Of a stretch of 64,000 bases of DNA, positions 23,601 through 35,875 are shown piece after piece; position 1 is the first letter of the stretch; each line of letters starts with the position of its first letter. The DNA comes from Trichopria drosophilae (taxonomy: Eukaryota; Arthropoda; Insecta; Hymenoptera; Diapriidae). Below the pieces are notes generated by a model. It did not search any database, was not told the origin of the DNA, and saw nothing but the letters and a program-made list of their open reading frames with translations. The translations under genes and the position numbers were made by a program. Location: assembly GCA_030407085.1 (NCBI GenBank), contig CM059582.1, positions 211,388,001-211,452,000 of the forward strand. Direction: 5' to 3'.

Positions 23601-24944
23601 TTGATATTTTTATTTTCGAAATTCCTTGCTGCCAACATTCTAGTATGAAAAATTGTTTCTGGGCTTTGTTTAAATGTGAAAACTTTTGTATATATCAAAA
23701 GGATGCACAAATACAGCTTTAGAAACTTTAATGAAATATATTAAATTAATCCGAGGATGATTTTATATTTCAATACTAAAAGTCTTTGCTACTAATTTAA
23801 CCACAGCTTTTTCAGTTTTAATATACTATTGTAAAGATGTTTCGCGTCCAAGACACATTATTTAACCCTTTGTTAAATTATAGTTTTTAATAAGAAACAT
23901 AGACAATTTTTTTTATTTAATTTTGACGACTTAATTGACAACCTTACTTTCTTTTAAACCATCTGTGATTTACACGGGATAAAAGGAAGAAAGGATAAAA
24001 AGAAATATAATTTTGGACATCATGGGGTCAAGCGGTAAACCTAAGAGTAATAATTCACAATGTACACTAATTTACTAATTCGATGGTTACAAATTGACTA
24101 TTAACATTTTCAGACATAAATTATATAAGCTATACCACTCTCTTCCTCTCCTTCCCCCACCACATTGTTTCGCTAAGCCACACTTGCTCACGATACACAG
24201 ACACAGAAGCAGTCATTGCACGGATATAAACAGAGTTACAGAAGTGGGGATAGTGAGGGGCTATAACTTTGGATAAATTTCCGCCATTTTGAAAGAACCG
24301 ACGGTATAACTTAGGATGGGGACTACTGTAATATAATTAATGATTACAGAATATCTTTTGAAAGCGAAAATTCTCAAAAGTATATTTCTGCACGTGCGTT
24401 TTTAAGCCTTGGGCCACAGTCATTGATGAAAGTAGATTTATAATATAGACTTGGAACTATTTATGACTCCTAGTACACTGGTCACAAAGGCGTTAAGAGG
24501 TGAGCATCAAGTACATTTTCACTTTTTCATGAATGCATCTTCGAAATCCTGTCTAGACCCGAGACGAGAACCCCGGGGGTTTAATTACTTTCTGACCTGG
24601 CGTACGACTCTTAGTTGCCAACCTTTATTTCTTACAAATTTGAAAAGTCTATTTAGTTCCGGATGTTCCGCCAATGAAAAGAGAATAGTTTCGAGTATTT
24701 ATTGTTCCTTTGTTTGTGCAACACTACACAGTCAAAGGTTTTTCGGGTTTACGCAAATTGAAACCAAATATTTAACATTGATTATAATGTAACGAAAAGT
24801 CCTTGGGAAACGGGACATATTTTATGGTTTATTATAAAAAAGACTTTGATATACTTTCTACATCTAACAAAAATTCATTTTTGTATGCAATAAAAAAATC
24901 TGTCGATTCATTGTGCTTTAAAAAATACTGCTAAATAGTAGTTC
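23601..24944. other. AT-rich, no gene seen
   Basis: Single-copy-looking sequence without motif. The open frame 24451-24792 has no recognisable domain. Confidence 0.35.
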
Positions 24945-26035
24945 ACATTACGATTCCGATGCCAGCTTCTGAAAATTCAAAATGGCGGATCCAATATGGC
25001 GGATGTATTTTTAAAAATTGATGAGGTTCGTTTGAAACTTGTTACTCATCGGTTTTCGGTGTCGCTGATTATGATTCCCATATCAGCTTGTGAAAATTCA
25101 AAATGGCGGATCCAATATGGCGGACGAATTTAAAAAAAAATTTATCGGATTCATTTAAAATTTGTTACTTAGGGATTTCCGGGGACGCTGATTAGAATTC
25201 CGATGGCAGTTTCTCAAAATTCAAAATGGCGGATCTAATATGGCGGACGAACTTTTAAAAAATTGTTCGCATTCATTTGAAATTTGTTACTCAGACGTGT
25301 TCTGGGTCGATGATTACAATTCGATGTCAGTTTCTTAAAATTCAAAATAGCAGACCTAATATGGCGGCCGAATTTTTAAAAAGTTAAACGGTTTCGTTTG
25401 AAGTTTCTTACTTGGTACCGTAATAATTTTCAGTGAATCTCAAACGATATTTAAAAATTCTACCGCCATATTGGTTCCGCCATTTTGAATTTTTAGGAAC
25501 TGATGAAGGAATCGTAATCAGTGACCCTGAAAACCTCTAAGTAAGTAGTTTCCAGTATATCTCAAGTGATTTTTAAAAATTCGTCCGCCATATTGGATCC
25601 GCCATTTTGAATCTTTTTAAACTAACATCGGATTCGTAATGATCGACCCCAACAACCCCTAAGTAACAGTTTCAAACGAATCCGATGAATTTTTGTTAAA
25701 TGTGTCCGCTATATTGTATTCGCCATTTTGAATTTTGAATAACTGGCATCGGAATCGTAATCAGCGACTCGGGAAACCTCTCAGTAACAAATTTAATACA
25801 AATCCATTCGTCGTTTTTAGTGTTATTGTTCATTTTCTTTTTGTGTGCACAGTCTCTTAGACTTATACTTATAAATGGCTGCAGAATTTGTAATTTGTAA
25901 TTTTTTGTCTGGCCACTTTCAGAAATCTTAGATAGTGCCATTAACTTGAACTTAACCTACTTTACACAACTTAAACGCGAAAAAAATGTCGCGCCGCATT
26001 TAGCTTCATATTCTTCCATCGTTTGTAGAATTACC
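24945..26035. mobile_element. foldback-like element, copy 3 (centre deleted)
   Basis: Four left-oriented 122-bp-type units run to about 25415. There CTTACTTGG is joined directly to TACCGTAATAATTTTCAGTG, the start of the right array in the other copies, so the approximately 600-bp centre including the 77-codon frame is gone. Three right-hand units and the 260-bp tail shared with 11640-11905 follow. Confidence 0.8.
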
Positions 26036-26751
26036 CATGTAACACGAGAATCTTTGGCAAAAGCTCCTATGTTGAATTTCTTATAACTAAATGAAAATCT
26101 ACTTTTATAACGGGAGATGAAGTCGCGAAGCGAATAACTAAGAACAACGCAACCGCATCTGGCGACAAAAAAACTAACTAAGTCAGACAGCAGCATTATA
26201 CATGTAAGAATAATATAGAAACAAATGTCAACATTTGCTACGGTTATGTTGCGTATGAATTAAAATGACAAAATTTGATACCGGTTTTCATCCTCCATAA
26301 GTCTATGAATATCTTTGAGATATTCTTATGAAATGTAAATTTCCTATAGTTTTTGAGTATGCCGTTTTCGAATCTGAAGTGGGTTATTCGATATCTTTCC
26401 ATTTTTTACATATGACTATTTAAACGAAACATTTTTTATTTTTTTACTTCGAAGGAGTTCGGAGATCCTAGCAGGCCTCAGAATTCTGTGGCATAATTAT
26501 TTTTATTAAAAGTTGGTGAATATTACGATTCAAATTACAAATTGGTGTTCACAAAATGTCGGAAGATAAAAGTTGTCGTAAACAAATTGTTATAACCGAA
26601 AAAATGTCGTCTTATTAAAAAGCAACTAATTGCCAATAAATAAAATCAGTTTTCATTTTTAGATCATTAAATTGATATAATTTGTATTTGTTTATCAATA
26701 CAAGCAAAAATAATCAAATATATTTAGCATTGATGCATGTGGACACACCAA

Positions 26752-26869
26752 TAATACAAAAAAGCAGCAAATTATATTATTATGGAGGAAATTCAATAAA
26801 TAAGAATAAAAATATAATTTTTTAATTTCCTCCATAGTAATAGAATTTGTTTGTTGCTTTTTTGTATAA
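26752..26869. mobile_element. MITE-like inverted repeat, 118 bp
   Basis: Arms of about 45 bp: TACAAAAAAGCAGCAAAT with TATGGAGGAAATT at the left mirrors AATTTCCTCCATA and TTGTTGCTTTTTTGTATA at the right. Confidence 0.75.
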
Positions 26870-27721
26870 TTGTCGCCGATATGAATAAAAACAACATAAT
26901 TTTAATTATTATTATAAAACGTCCGAGAAAGTAAAGTTAACATGATTACAATACTACAAATTAAAACAATCAAAGCGAATTAAAAAACCAATTAATGGAA
27001 AAATAGACATAAACTTTGGACGACTTAATTATTTACCCAATTTTCAGGTCGCTGATTACCAATCCGACCGTAGACCAAAATCGCATTTTACTCCTTTGAA
27101 AGTTACATAACTCGGACGAAAATAGTAAAACTTTATTTTAAGACCAAATGGACAATTTTTCGTGGTCGACTTCACGGGCGGTATTTTATATGAAACCGGA
27201 TTTTAAAAAAGCCGGAACCAATTATATCATACGTAAAATTGATCCATCTTTCCGAATCTGCCGTTAAAAAATTAATTTTTCCGAAAAAGATGTTTGGTTT
27301 TTCACCACAAAAATCAGATTTTTTCACTGGCAAATATTATTTAATTGCCATTCTCATATCGGAAATGGTTCAGGAGATCATTGATCGGTGAAAATATCGC
27401 GTCCACAAACCTTTAATTTTGAAATGTGCATGATATCATTTTCAAAATGAAGTTGGAAATTTCAAAAATGACGGCTAAAAGACTTTCCGAAAAAATGTCG
27501 CTGAACAAAAAGTTCTTGGACTTTATCAAAGAATACGGTGAAAATTTTTCAGAATTTTTTGAATAATTTTCTTCATTTTCAAAAACACAAAATTTTGAAA
27601 AATTTAAAATTTGGAAACCATAGAATTGATCAAAGAATACCTAGAAATTTTTTTAGAATTTTTGAGTGACTTTTCTTATATTTTCAAATTTTTGCGATTT
27701 TGAAAATGTAAGCGACGCCTA
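26870..27721. other. AT-rich, no gene seen
   Basis: One short match to the foldback unit at about 27047 (CAGGTCGCTGATTACCAATC). Otherwise there is no structure I can support. Confidence 0.35.
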
Positions 27722-27960
27722 CAACTTTTAAGTGCACTGATTGGAGTGACATCTGCCGACGATATTACGAAGTTCGACTTTCGTTCTCTCGTCAGGATCG
27801 TATCAAAGATTTTCTCGAAGGGTTCTTACCGGGGCCCCACAATTTTGTTTACATGTGTACGTATACACATGTATAGACAAACGATGTTCATACATGTAGC
27901 GGGGAAGGCCGAAAATGGCCGAGATCGCCAAGAGCATCCCGAAAATCGGTGCTGTAGCAC
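27722..27960. repeat. single arm of the inverted repeat at 38.6 kb
   Basis: From CCTACAACTTTTAAGTGCAC through GGCCGAGATCGCCAAGAG to CGGTGCTGTAGCAC it matches one arm of 38582-38820. The mirrored second arm is absent here and a TA-flanked element follows. Confidence 0.8.
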
Positions 27961-27962
27961 TA

Positions 27963-28726
27963 CAGTAGTGCTCCCTTTAAGTTATATACTTGAGTCTGGC
28001 AATATGGCGTCTGCTCCCCTTAAGTTATATTCCTCCTCACCCCCCACCACTCGCATTTCCGCTAGTCACACACATATGTACGTATGTGTACTTACATACA
28101 GATGCACACATGCATACATTTAATTACGAGTAATTTTAACATTTTAAATAATCAATCGTTAACAGAAACTGAAAATTCCTATTGAAATCGGTAACACATA
28201 ATGTAACAAATTCACCATTGCCACTTTACTTTATTATAGTCTGGTCTCGTGTATGCCCAAATTTCAAATCTTGAAAATGTCATTTAGAGAAGTGACAGCT
28301 TCTTCCGGCAGCTCTGGCTTTACTATTTCAATGCTGTATTACCGATTTATTTTGTTGTTAACGACTGATTATTTTAAATGTTTAGAAAATTACTCCGTAT
28401 CTTAAAGAACTTGCAAAATTGGAACTTGGACATATTTGTAGGTTACTTTTGTGTAAAACTTGGACTTTCTTCACGAGAAAACGTTAATCTTTCGCAGCGC
28501 TGCGATGTAACGAATGGTAAACTTCCACGAATAATAACACAGCAATGTACGAAATTCCCATTTTTCGAACTGAACTTGCACATATTTGTAGGTTACGTTT
28601 GTGTCAAACAGGGCGGGTGTGGTGGAGGAACGCGGGAGGAGAAGAATATAACTTAGAGGAACGAAAAAATATAACTTAGGGGGAGCATATAACATAAAGG
28701 AAGATAACTTAAGGGGAGCACTACTG
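27963..28726. mobile_element. TA-flanked TIR element, pogo/mariner-like non-autonomous
   Basis: The ends CAGTAGTGCTCCCTTTAAGT and CAGTAGTGCTCCCCTTAAGT are inverted and sit between TA dinucleotides (27961-27962 and 28727-28728). A subterminal inverted block with CCCCTTAAGTTATATTCCTC is also mirrored near 28640. The CAGT start and TA target recall pogo/Tigger ends; no transposase frame is present. The 38.6-kb repeat gives an unoccupied version of the site. Confidence 0.75.
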
Positions 28727-28736
28727 TATTATGTAT

Positions 28737-28757
28737 ATATATATATATATATATACA
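28737..28757. repeat. (TA)n microsatellite
   Basis: Simple AT alternation next to the right end of the TA-flanked element. Confidence 0.85.
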
Positions 28758-29404
28758 TTTACAGCCATTGTCCGATAGTTTCGACGGCGAAGCTCATTTT
28801 TTTTCTTGCGATAGAATTTCTCCCGGTTATCCGAGCTGATCCGAGCTATCCGACGGATTCGGTCCGCGGACGAGGTAACTCGTGCGTCTTCTTCGGAAAA
28901 TCGTTTCTACATGAAGTTATCACATAGAATAGATGGCTAAAACTTTTTTTGCAAATATCTAACATTAGTATATGTATAGTTATATTTTAATTTTCAGCTA
29001 AGATTTTATTTCTTTTCTTCATCATTTTCGACCTAAAAACATATAGAGTGGTACAAATGTCCAAATTGTAATTTTTTATCAGTTCATAATTTTCCATTCT
29101 TTACCACTTTCCAAATCCACGTGAGAAGTTTAAAATTCCAAAATATGCATAGAAAAAAAAATCATCGTTGAAAAATATTAAAAATTGTAAGACAAAATAC
29201 ATTTGTAATAGTCAAATTTTACATTTTTTTCGCTAAACAGAGTTTGAGTCTTTATTAATAAATACTAAATTTTAATATGTAATATTAGACTTCTGCATAA
29301 AAAATTAAAAAACATTTACCATCAGTAGTACACTTCTTAGACATACCCTAAAAAAGTATATGGGTGCATATATGTATACATATTATATGCGAATAACACA
29401 CATC

Positions 29405-29430
29405 ATATATATATATATATATATATACTA
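29405..29430. repeat. (TA)n microsatellite
   Basis: TA run ending before TAGGTTGCGGATCTGCGTCG. The equivalent site in the copy at 39.7 kb carries an insertion. Confidence 0.85.
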
Positions 29431-30873
29431 GGTTGCGGATCTGCGTCGAAACGACATAGTAAATAGATGGAATGATATCATCTCTCATTGCATATAAAAT
29501 GTTCAATTGAAATGCATATTTCAATTATTTTGGAAGTAATGTTGAAATAATTATGAAATAATAATGTGAAATAATAATCAATAATATGCATATTTACATG
29601 GATATCATTTTTTTTCGTAAATGGACTTCTTATAATTCTCTGGCAGGTTTCCTATGGTTCTTTGCTTTATTTACTCGTTAACAATCATCTAAAAGTTGTT
29701 GCGGGCTTTATCAACAAAAAACTGTAATTTTTCTAAATATTTATCGACAGTTGACAATGAAAAACAATGCAAATCCACATTATTACAGAAAAGTATAGAA
29801 TTTCTGTATATTCTTTACCAATAAATTGTTATAAATAATTATTTTCTATAAACAAAAAAACCAGGTATTTTATTTTTGACATATCGTACTTCCAATGACT
29901 AGCATCTAATTTTTCCCGTAAAATCGATTGGCGCAGCCAGATTTCCCCTAAAACCACTTTTGACGAAATTGTTGATAACAAATTGTTATAAACAAGTATT
30001 TTTCAAAAACCAAAATACAGGGATATTTAATTTTTCGCATATATCTTATTTTCAATAGTTAGTTTGGCGCTATCTGTGCTGCGGTAGGCATGGGCCTTAA
30101 TTACCACTTTCTAATGTAATTAATTTCGATTTTAAATGGAAATTATTGATATAGAGAATATTTTCTATAACACCATAAATATATAAAGATTTAGAAAACG
30201 AATATTGTAGGTGACCAATATTCCATTTCAAATCATGCAATGAAAATAAATTTAAAATTCAAAATCATGTTTAATACGATTTTTATTGTTCCTTTGTGTA
30301 AATAAAGAGGTACGTATTTTTTCGTTTTGGAAACAAAAAATTTTTCGCGAAGTTACGGCCTGCACAAAAATTTCGCTGGTAATTTCATTTTTGCCAAACA
30401 AGTAGGAAATTATATTGAAATCTCTCTATTTCCATTAAAAATCGATATATTCGCATTCTGTTTCCTTAATTTAGTAGTGTTTAAAATGTTCTTTCATGGC
30501 CATTTTGAAATTTTATAAAGTTTGAAAATTAACAAAATGGCGGCCATATTTTGGAAAATAAAAAAACTCGTTTTTCTCAAAAACATCATTTTTCAAAATT
30601 GTAATTTTTTTTATGATTAGACAATATAAAAAGGAATGTTTTCCAATAGGTTTGGTCTGCGCTAAAATGGTGTGGTGCGTCAAGTTTTTTTTTAATCAGC
30701 ATTTATCAGGTTGCAGCAACGTCATCTTTCAGTTAGTGAAATAAAAGAGAAATTTGGATCATATCTATTAGCCATAGAAACTTTCAAATATTATTATTAA
30801 TAAACAATTTGATTATATTTTAAGAATAAATGCGTGCTATTGTTAACGATCGGTGGAAGACATTTGTTGAAAA

Positions 30874-31146
30874 ATGTTTATCCGTCAGTATATAAAAATG
30901 AATGTGTCGTTCAGGTTTCATGTTACAGATGAAGCACACATCTACTTATCTAATCGCGAAACAATTACAATTCAAAAAGCACCCCAATTCGTGAGAGGCA
31001 ACGAGACACTTCAAAAAGTATCCTGGGTAGCGCTAAGTAGGGTTGTAATATTCATTGTAAGATTCTTAATATATGAAAGAAAAATTTCTCCTGAAAATTC
31101 TGCACTTTTCTTATTTTTTCTTGTTCTACTTACGCATTATTATTAG
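30874..31146 (+). pseudogene. Tc1/mariner-like DDE transposase relic
   Basis: The frame includes FHVTDEAHIYLSNRETITI and ETLQKVSWVALSRVVIF, resembling the mariner/Tc1-superfamily pattern of a DEAH(F)xL segment followed by LHPQKVTVWCAL. The first aspartate region is kept; the downstream catalytic region is not recognisable. It sits exactly between the two large inverted arms, where the transposase of a TIR element is expected. Short and diverged, so the family assignment is tentative. Confidence 0.5.
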
Positions 31147-31837
31147 ACATCAACAATGGCGATACGCTCAATTTTATGAACAGACCTAACGGTGTTTGAA
31201 CATATTTTGCTTGGGCCGATAACGGAGTAAAATATAAAAAATGGTTTGTTAATGTTAATGTGTAAAAGTTTCTATTTGTAATATATATGCTCAACATTTT
31301 CCTGTTGTTTTACTAACTGAAAGATGACGTCGCTGAAACCTGATAAATAACGATTTCTTTTTTTCAGAAAAAAAATCTTGACGCTTTCACACCTTTTAGC
31401 GCAGACCAAACTTATTGGAAAACTTTCCTTTTTATAGTGTCTAATTATGATAAAAAAAAATTAGAATTTTGAAAATCAAGTTTTTCTTTTTTTTTTCAAA
31501 CAATGACCGCCATTTTATTAATTTTCAAAATTTTGTAAAATTTCAAAATGGCCATGAATGAACATTTAAAACACTACTGAATTAAGAAAACAGAATGTTA
31601 AAATATCGATTTTTAACGGAAATAGAGAGATTTAAAAATAATTTCCTACCTGTTTCGGACAAAAATGAAATCACCAGCGAGAGATTTTCTGCAAAACAAA
31701 AAATACGTATCTCTTAATTTACCTAAAAGAACAATAAAAATAGTATAAAACATGATTTTAAACATTATTTTTTACTGCAAATGAACCGTTAACATTATTT
31801 AATTAAAATTCCTATATGACTATTACAGTTCGTAAAG

Positions 31838-32154
31838 ATGGTAAATGCAGAGAACTTCTGGTTTTGACTCTAGACGTATTTTTATCCTACTTTTGCGAAA
31901 TTTAAAAAATTTCCGTCTTCGAGGCTATTTTAATATTTATTTTTAAAATTAATTGTAAAAATACAGATTGATGGTGATAAATATTTTCGGATTTGCCATA
32001 TTTTTTTAATATTTATCACCATCAATCTGTATTTTAAAATTAATTTTAAAAATAAACATTAAAATAGCCTCGAATACGGAAATTTCATAAATTTCGAAAA
32101 AGTTGGCTAAAAATACTTTTGGAATCAAAACCAGAAGTTCTCTGCATTTACCAT
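31838..32154. mobile_element. MITE-like near-perfect palindrome, 317 bp
   Basis: ATGGTAAATGCAGAGAACTT at the left and AAGTTCTCTGCATTTACCAT at the right are exact inverses. Pairing continues about 150 bp inward through ATTTATCACCATCAATCTG. It lies inside the right arm of the giant inverted repeat, whose sequence resumes with CATGATTTTAAA on both sides. Confidence 0.85.
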
Positions 32155-33867
32155 GATTTTAAATTTGAAACTTTTTCACTGCAGGATTTGAAATAAGATT
32201 GGTCAGGTGGAGAATTGCAAAACCTTATAAAATTATGTCGAATACCCAGATATAACTTAAAAATTGTGATAAAACAATTTTGTTAAAAGAAATTTTTTAT
32301 TTTGGATCCTGAATCGGGATGCTCTTCAGTTTCTAAATATTAATCGAGAAAAATAATGTAAATTCATAATTATTATTTGTAAAAGAACAGATATTGAAGA
32401 TAGATAAAATTATAAACGTATTCTTCAAAACGTGCAAGTAATGAAATTCTTTAAGAACAGTTCTTATGCACTGTTTGACATTATTTATTACAAGTATTTT
32501 TATTTGTTGGTAAAGAATAATTTAATTTTTTTTTGTAATATTGTGAATTTACATTGTATTTTCACTGACAACTGTCGATAAATATTTTAAAAAAAAGTCA
32601 CACAACAACTTTTAAGTGAATATTGATGGGCAAATAAAGAAAGAAACATCGGATACCCTGCCAGAGAATTATAAAAAGTCCATTTACAGAAAAAAAATGA
32701 TATCCATGTAAATATGCATATTATTGATTATTATTTCACATTATTATTTCATAATTATTTCAACATTACTCCCAAAAAAATATTTCAGTTGAGCATATTC
32801 TAGGCAATGAAGTACAAATCCAATATTAACTGTCAAATTTGATTATTAAGATTGTCATTTTTTTTACAATTTTTAATCATTTTCAACGCCGACTTTTTTA
32901 TGCATATTTTGTAACCAGTCGATTTGTAGCATGCATTTTAAACTAAGAATATGCGGAATCCATATAATTGTAAAATGATGCAGGCAGACCGATGGTATGT
33001 TAAGAATTAACTTCAAGATGCAAAAATTATATACCTGTAAATGTGCATATTATTGATTATTTCACCATGACTTCCAAAATGAACATATTCCAGGCAATGA
33101 AGTACAAATCAAATATTAACTGTTGAAATTTAGTATTTATTAATAACAAAACTTTTCAGAAGAGTCAAACTGTCAAATTGGATTATTAAAATTGTCACTT
33201 TTCTTACAATTTTTTATAATTTTTAACGCTGAATTTTTTATGCATATTTTGTAATCAATTGATTTCTCCCATGCATTTAAAAAAAGTATATGTGGAATGC
33301 ATCTAAAATGATGCAGGCAGACCGATGGCATGTTAAGAAATTAACTTCAAGATGCACTATTCTACTTGAAAAATAAAGGAATTCGTGTTTGTTTACATTT
33401 TTATAAACAATTTTTTTTGTATTGTTTGCCAAAATTTATTACTCCAAATATTGTCAATAACACAAATTTTTGTAAGTTTCTTATTCAGATGCTCTGAATT
33501 TACTTACTTTTTAACCTTTCACTTGTGCCTTGGATTTTTTTCTTGCATTTTTCATACTTTTTAAAAATATCACGAAATATAAATTTTAAATGGATTCCAC
33601 TTATAAGTGGTAAAAAAAGAAAAATTCGAAAGTGTTAAACAATATGAATGTTTAATTGTTCGACACGCTATCATTTTGTAGGTCGAAAATGATAAAGAAA
33701 CAAAAATAAAGGGATCAAAATAAATTTGGTGATTCCCTTTAAACTTCTGAATGGATATTTATACACATTTCTTACTTATTTCTGCCAGTAATGTTTCATA
33801 CTGAACAGATAAAAAACGCAGGGATGTATTGTTTTGGAACTTAATTACTTTTTCGTACTACAGGTGC

Positions 33868-33885
33868 GTAAAATGCGTGTTTTAC
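33868..33885. promoter_or_regulatory. palindromic site 1 upstream of tyrosine recombinase
   Basis: GTAAAA-TGCGTG-TTTTAC: perfect 6-bp inverted arms with a 6-bp spacer, followed by ACACCC. Role inferred; compare the sites at 33902 and 35876. Confidence 0.55.
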
Positions 33886-33901
33886 ACCCGCATTTGCGGG
33901 A

Positions 33902-33918
33902 GTAAAATGCGATTTTAC
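33902..33918. promoter_or_regulatory. palindromic site 2 upstream of tyrosine recombinase
   Basis: GTAAAA-TGCGA-TTTTAC with GGG on the left and AACCCC on the right. A lone half-site GTAAAA follows at 33931. Confidence 0.55.
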
Positions 33919-34244
33919 AACCCCAGGGGTGTAAAATAAAGTAACCTCCAATTACTACCAAAACAGCAAAATAATTAATAAACCTCATGAATTTCATATA
34001 TATATTCTTCGTATTATATTCACATTCGTACCACGCCTATTATTTACGATCTGAACACCGAAAACTCGCATACTATTTAACGTAAACAATAACAAAGAGG
34101 AAGGCTATACATCCCAATGTTTCCAAAACAAAGTAATTTGATATATTTTCATTTCTGTTGTTGTTTACATGAAAAGAAAAGAAATTTCTTTCTCTTGCGC
34201 TTTCTATTCAGTTTGGCTTATACAGTCGTACAATACACGCAGAA

Positions 34245-35343
34245 ATGAGTTCTCACGATAATAGTTATATTCCTCAAAATATTTTGGCAGCTGCAAATGC
34301 TGCATCAAAATCTTCACTACCAGAGAAATCTCAAGTTATTTATAAAACAGTTTACAACGAATTTGTGGAATGGAAAACAGCGAAGGGAACACAATCGTTT
34401 GACGAAGCAGTACTTTTAGCTTATTTCTTTGAACTGTCCGAAAATTTGTCTTCAGCCACACTATGGTCAAAGTACTCTATGCTTAAGAGTATGATACTGA
34501 TTGAACACGATGTTAATATTGCGGGATATTTCAAATTGCATCAGTTTTTGAAGAAACAGCACCGTAATTACCAACCTAAAAAAGCGAAGGTTTTCTCAGC
34601 ATAGGAAGTTCACAAATTTATCAACGAAGCTCCGGACGATAAATACTTGCCGACAAAGGTAATTAATATTTTCATATAATCTTTTCATAATTAATATTTT
34701 CAAATTTTGCACATATATATTAACAAGACAAAAAAATTATTGATCATCATGATTTAAAATGTTGAAAGCTTCCAGTCACTGCCTCTTCTTTTAAAGCTTA
34801 ACGTAAATATTGAAATATGTTTTGTTATTAAAGGTGGCGTTAATCCTCGGTGTTACTGGAGCTTGTCGAGGAGGTGAATTGTGCAAATTAAAAATAAATG
34901 ACATTCAAATTATTGAATCACTTGGCGTAATCAAACTTGTCGAAACGAAAACAAAAGATAGGACATTTACAGTGGAAGATAAATATTTACAAACCATAAT
35001 TAAATATATAAAGTCCAGATCAAATGAAAACACAATAAATAATTTTTTCCTGAGCTATAGAAACGGAAAGTGCATTAATCAACCGATTGGCAAAAATACT
35101 ATTGGTAAAATGCCTAAAAGAATTGCAGAATATCTACAACTACCGGATGCAACGTTATACACCGGGCACAGTTTTCGGAGAACTTCAGCGACATTATTGG
35201 CCGATACGGGAGCCGACATAATAACTCTAAAACGCCACGGTGGATGGCAATCAAACACTGTAGCCGAAGGATACATCGAAAATTCGATCCAAAACAAAAG
35301 AAGAATTTCCGACAAAATTATGAATTCACTTGATAACAAATGA
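34245..35343 (+). pseudogene. Crypton-like tyrosine recombinase with in-frame TAG
   Basis: Exon 1 is 34245-34658 (donor GT at 34659) and exon 2 is 34834-35343 (acceptor AG at 34832-34833), in phase, giving about 307 codons. An in-frame TAG at 34602-34604 interrupts codon 120. The N-terminal part is an alpha-helical core-binding domain. The C-terminal part has the tyrosine recombinase residues: R150 in GACRGGEL, H250-S-F-R253 in TGHSFRRT, H273/W276 in KRHGGW, and Y285 in EGYIENS. A TKTKDRTF segment could supply the catalytic lysine. Length and layout fit animal Crypton-type recombinases, which act as DNA strand-exchange enzymes. The stop suggests decay unless it is read through, edited or avoided by splicing. 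Flanking palindromes at 33868, 33902 and 35876 may be its sites. Confidence 0.78.
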
Positions 35344-35698
35344 CACACCACAGAATAAAAAATCAAAATCAATGAATGACGAGAAAATTGACCCAATACC
35401 TAGTACTTCAAATACCCATCACAATTCTTTTCACTTCAATTTCCAATTCAACAAATTAAATCAAAACTCCAATGTGAATGTTGAAGCAGAATAAAAATAA
35501 TACAATAGTAATTTTTTTTTATACTGGCAAGGTACCCAATGTAGACATTTAGTTTCATTCAATTTTGTTTAGTTTCAAACTTATACAAATTAAATCAAAT
35601 AATGTTCAATTTTCAGCAATTTCGAACTTGTATTTCATTGTAAGTTAACATATTTAACAAATTATATACATTATATATATTTATTGTTCATTAATTTT
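35344..35698. other. recombinase 3' flank
   Basis: AT-rich sequence after the stop codon. AATAAA-type signals occur (for example AGAATAAAAAATC near 35352 and AGAATAAAAATAA near 35490). No other gene. Confidence 0.4.
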
Positions 35699-35719
35699 GG
35701 GGGGGCTTCGCCCCCCCCC
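35699..35719. other. G7/C9 hairpin
   Basis: GGGGGGGCTTCGCCCCCCC can form an 8-bp GC stem with a 3-nt loop, followed by more C runs. Strongly atypical for the AT-rich surroundings. Confidence 0.7.
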
Positions 35720-35875
35720 AACCCCCCCTTCCCCACCTCCCAGTCACTACACCGCCTCAATCATGCATCTGGAATTGGATTTGGTTGACCTTCACTGCGC
35801 CGAGGCTGTTCATTGTCATTGACTTCTTTAAATTAATAACGTTAACAGCCCTCGTGACTCGACCACACTCCGGGT

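Larger units (their letters stand above)
28975..33730. mobile_element. giant inverted-repeat element with mariner-like relic at centre
   Basis: Arms exceeding 1.5 kb are inverted copies: CATCATTTTCGACCTAAAAA near 29020 mirrors TTTGTAGGTCGAAAATGATA near 33675; GCATATTATTGATTATTATT occurs on the mirrored strand at 29588 and at 32717; CTGCCAGAGAATTATAA at 32660 mirrors TTATAATTCTCTGGCAG near 29630; the 30230-30740 block mirrors 31300-31770. The centre (30870-31240) holds a transposase relic. A partial third copy of the left arm lies at 39300-39729. The right arm carries insertions (for example 31838-32154). It is an old long-TIR DNA transposon; exact termini are unresolved. Confidence 0.65.
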
